In this document: positions 21,803 to 22,610 of the stretch, piece after piece
How positions within the stretch are numbered: the first letter of the stretch is position 1
How the letters are laid out: every line of letters begins with the position of its first letter
NCBI GenBank assembly: GCA_007117175.1
Contig: SKGZ01000136.1
Location: 1-22,610 of the forward strand
Origin: Bacteriovoracales bacterium
GTDB lineage: Bacteria > Bdellovibrionota > Bacteriovoracia > Bacteriovoracales > Bacteriovoracaceae
Length of the DNA stretch: 22,610 nucleotides
Reading direction: 5' to 3'
The notes under the pieces: model-generated
Told to the model about the DNA's origin: nothing
The model's database searches: none
The model's input: the letters and a program-made list of their open reading frames with translations, nothing else
Program-made: the position numbers and the translations under genes

Positions 21803-22610
21803 TTGTTAGTTCATTCAATCGTTTCGATTGCTAACATCATTGGCATGAACTACCAAAATGGGATCGTCTCAACAACAGTTCTAGAATACAGGAATCATAA
21901 ACTAGGCAAATCAGTTTCTATCGTAGGGATCATTCACTATGGAACAGATGATTACTATCATCGAATTTCTGATCATCTTCAAGCTCTTAAGAAGGAAACA
22001 ATTTTACTCACTGAGTTTGCCACATGCAGCTCTGCCTTAACTTCTCATCTTGATTTCTATCAATGTGACAATGAAACAATACAAAAAGCATGGAATCAAT
22101 CACTGTTTCCAGCTAGACTGAATCAATACTTAAAACTTGACTCAGAAACTTTTGAAAATATGAAAAGATCTGACTTTCTGACAAAAGTACCATGTCAACT
22201 AGACCAATATTCGAATATACCAAGGCATTCTGACATTTTCATTGATGATGTTAATCTAGGGCAGCAACTTCTTGCAGCTTTTCTCTACAGAACAGACAGT
22301 AAAAAAGAGTGCAATAGCAGCAGTATCATTCAAAAAATTTATAAAAATCCAAAAATCTAGCAAGATGCATATACTCTCTATAATACTATCAATCACTTTA
22401 ACTTAACTTACAGGGATCATATTCTCATCAATGAACTGTTCAGGACTTTAAGTGAGAATGACAGCGTAGCAACACTTTGGGGCGCAGTTCATAGTTACCC
22501 ACTTAACAAGGCTCTATTGAAGGCAGGATATGAACTTGTGAGCAATAAAAACATTCATTACATGAATGATCGTGAGGGAAAGAATTGGGCCAGATATCAA
22601 GAGATAATTA
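21803..22610 (+). pseudogene. Tiki/TraB/GumN-superfamily protein gene, interrupted by an in-frame TAG and running off the window
   Basis: The frame encodes VSIVGIIHYGTDDYY followed by ILLTEF, the N-terminal GxxH motif and beta strand of the TraB/GumN (Tiki) superfamily. It stops at TAG 22358-22360 after 185 codons. Beyond the stop the same frame stays open for 83 codons to the window end and includes SVATLWGAVHSYPLNKALLK, the second GxxH motif of the superfamily followed by the usual Gly-Tyr strand (KAGYEL). One gene is thus split by a nonsense codon. The N-terminus is also doubtful: a good signal peptide (KFLAILILLVHSIVSIA) begins before the only usable start, TTG 21803, just where ATA 21779 stands in place of an ATG. 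Family members are metal-dependent hydrolases or proteases. Confidence 0.72.

Noticed and set aside
21343..22610. Reassigned stop codons as explanation for the two interruptions
   Set aside because: One stop is TAA and the other TAG, while both codons end intact genes throughout the window (for example TAA for the tyrosine recombinase and ccoP, TAG for the exonuclease), so general reassignment is excluded.
1..22610. CRISPR arrays, tRNA or rRNA genes, insertion sequences
   Set aside because: No regularly spaced repeats, cloverleaf-like sequence, rRNA motif or transposase was seen on either strand.

Overview
The window is AT-rich, densely packed bacterial DNA carrying mostly housekeeping and respiratory genes. 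The combination seen is a type 2 IleS, a fused CcoN-CcoO cbb3 oxidase subunit, a bacterial member of the ceramidase (CREST) family, and degenerate receiver/HD-GYP regulators. It fits the Bdellovibrionota, most likely the Bacteriovorax/Halobacteriovorax side. This is inference from gene content and composition; no rRNA or other taxonomic marker is present.

Layout. Bases 2-916 hold the 3' part of a tyrosine recombinase whose 5' end lies outside the window. ileS (963-4103) follows, with a secreted protein of unknown function overlapping its stop by four bases. On the minus strand lies a two-gene operon, lpd then a 2-oxo acid dehydrogenase E2 gene (7562 to 4903), with a recognisable promoter and no E1 gene nearby. 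On the plus strand follow a DEDDh exonuclease with a probable C-terminal WYL domain, a lysine 2,3-aminomutase-family radical SAM enzyme, and a protein with a receiver-like N-terminus and a degenerate HD-GYP C-terminus. A ceramidase-like membrane protein gene on the minus strand ends inside the last of these.

From 11728 to 20361 runs one long set of closely spaced or overlapping genes: a minimal CheA-like Hpt + ATPase protein, an exported HMA metal-binding protein, ccoI, ccoS (57 codons), ccoNO, ccoQ, ccoP, ccoG and a TauE/SafE-DsbD_2-type membrane protein. Together these encode a cbb3-type high-affinity cytochrome c oxidase with its copper delivery and maturation factors. CcoP keeps only its first haem domain, and no ccoH is visible. 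A Fur-family regulator (20412-20870), most like Zur, follows.

The right end (21343-22610) looks like decaying accessory DNA. Two adjacent genes for exported proteins each carry one in-frame stop (TAA at 21574, TAG at 22358), and the reading frame stays open and protein-like beyond each stop. The second belongs to the Tiki/TraB/GumN superfamily, with its two GxxH motifs on either side of the stop. It may also have lost its ATG (ATA at 21779). The promoter region ahead of the first carries two GACGTCA sites and a further imperfect palindrome.

I saw no tRNA, rRNA, CRISPR array, insertion sequence or convincing intrinsic terminator.
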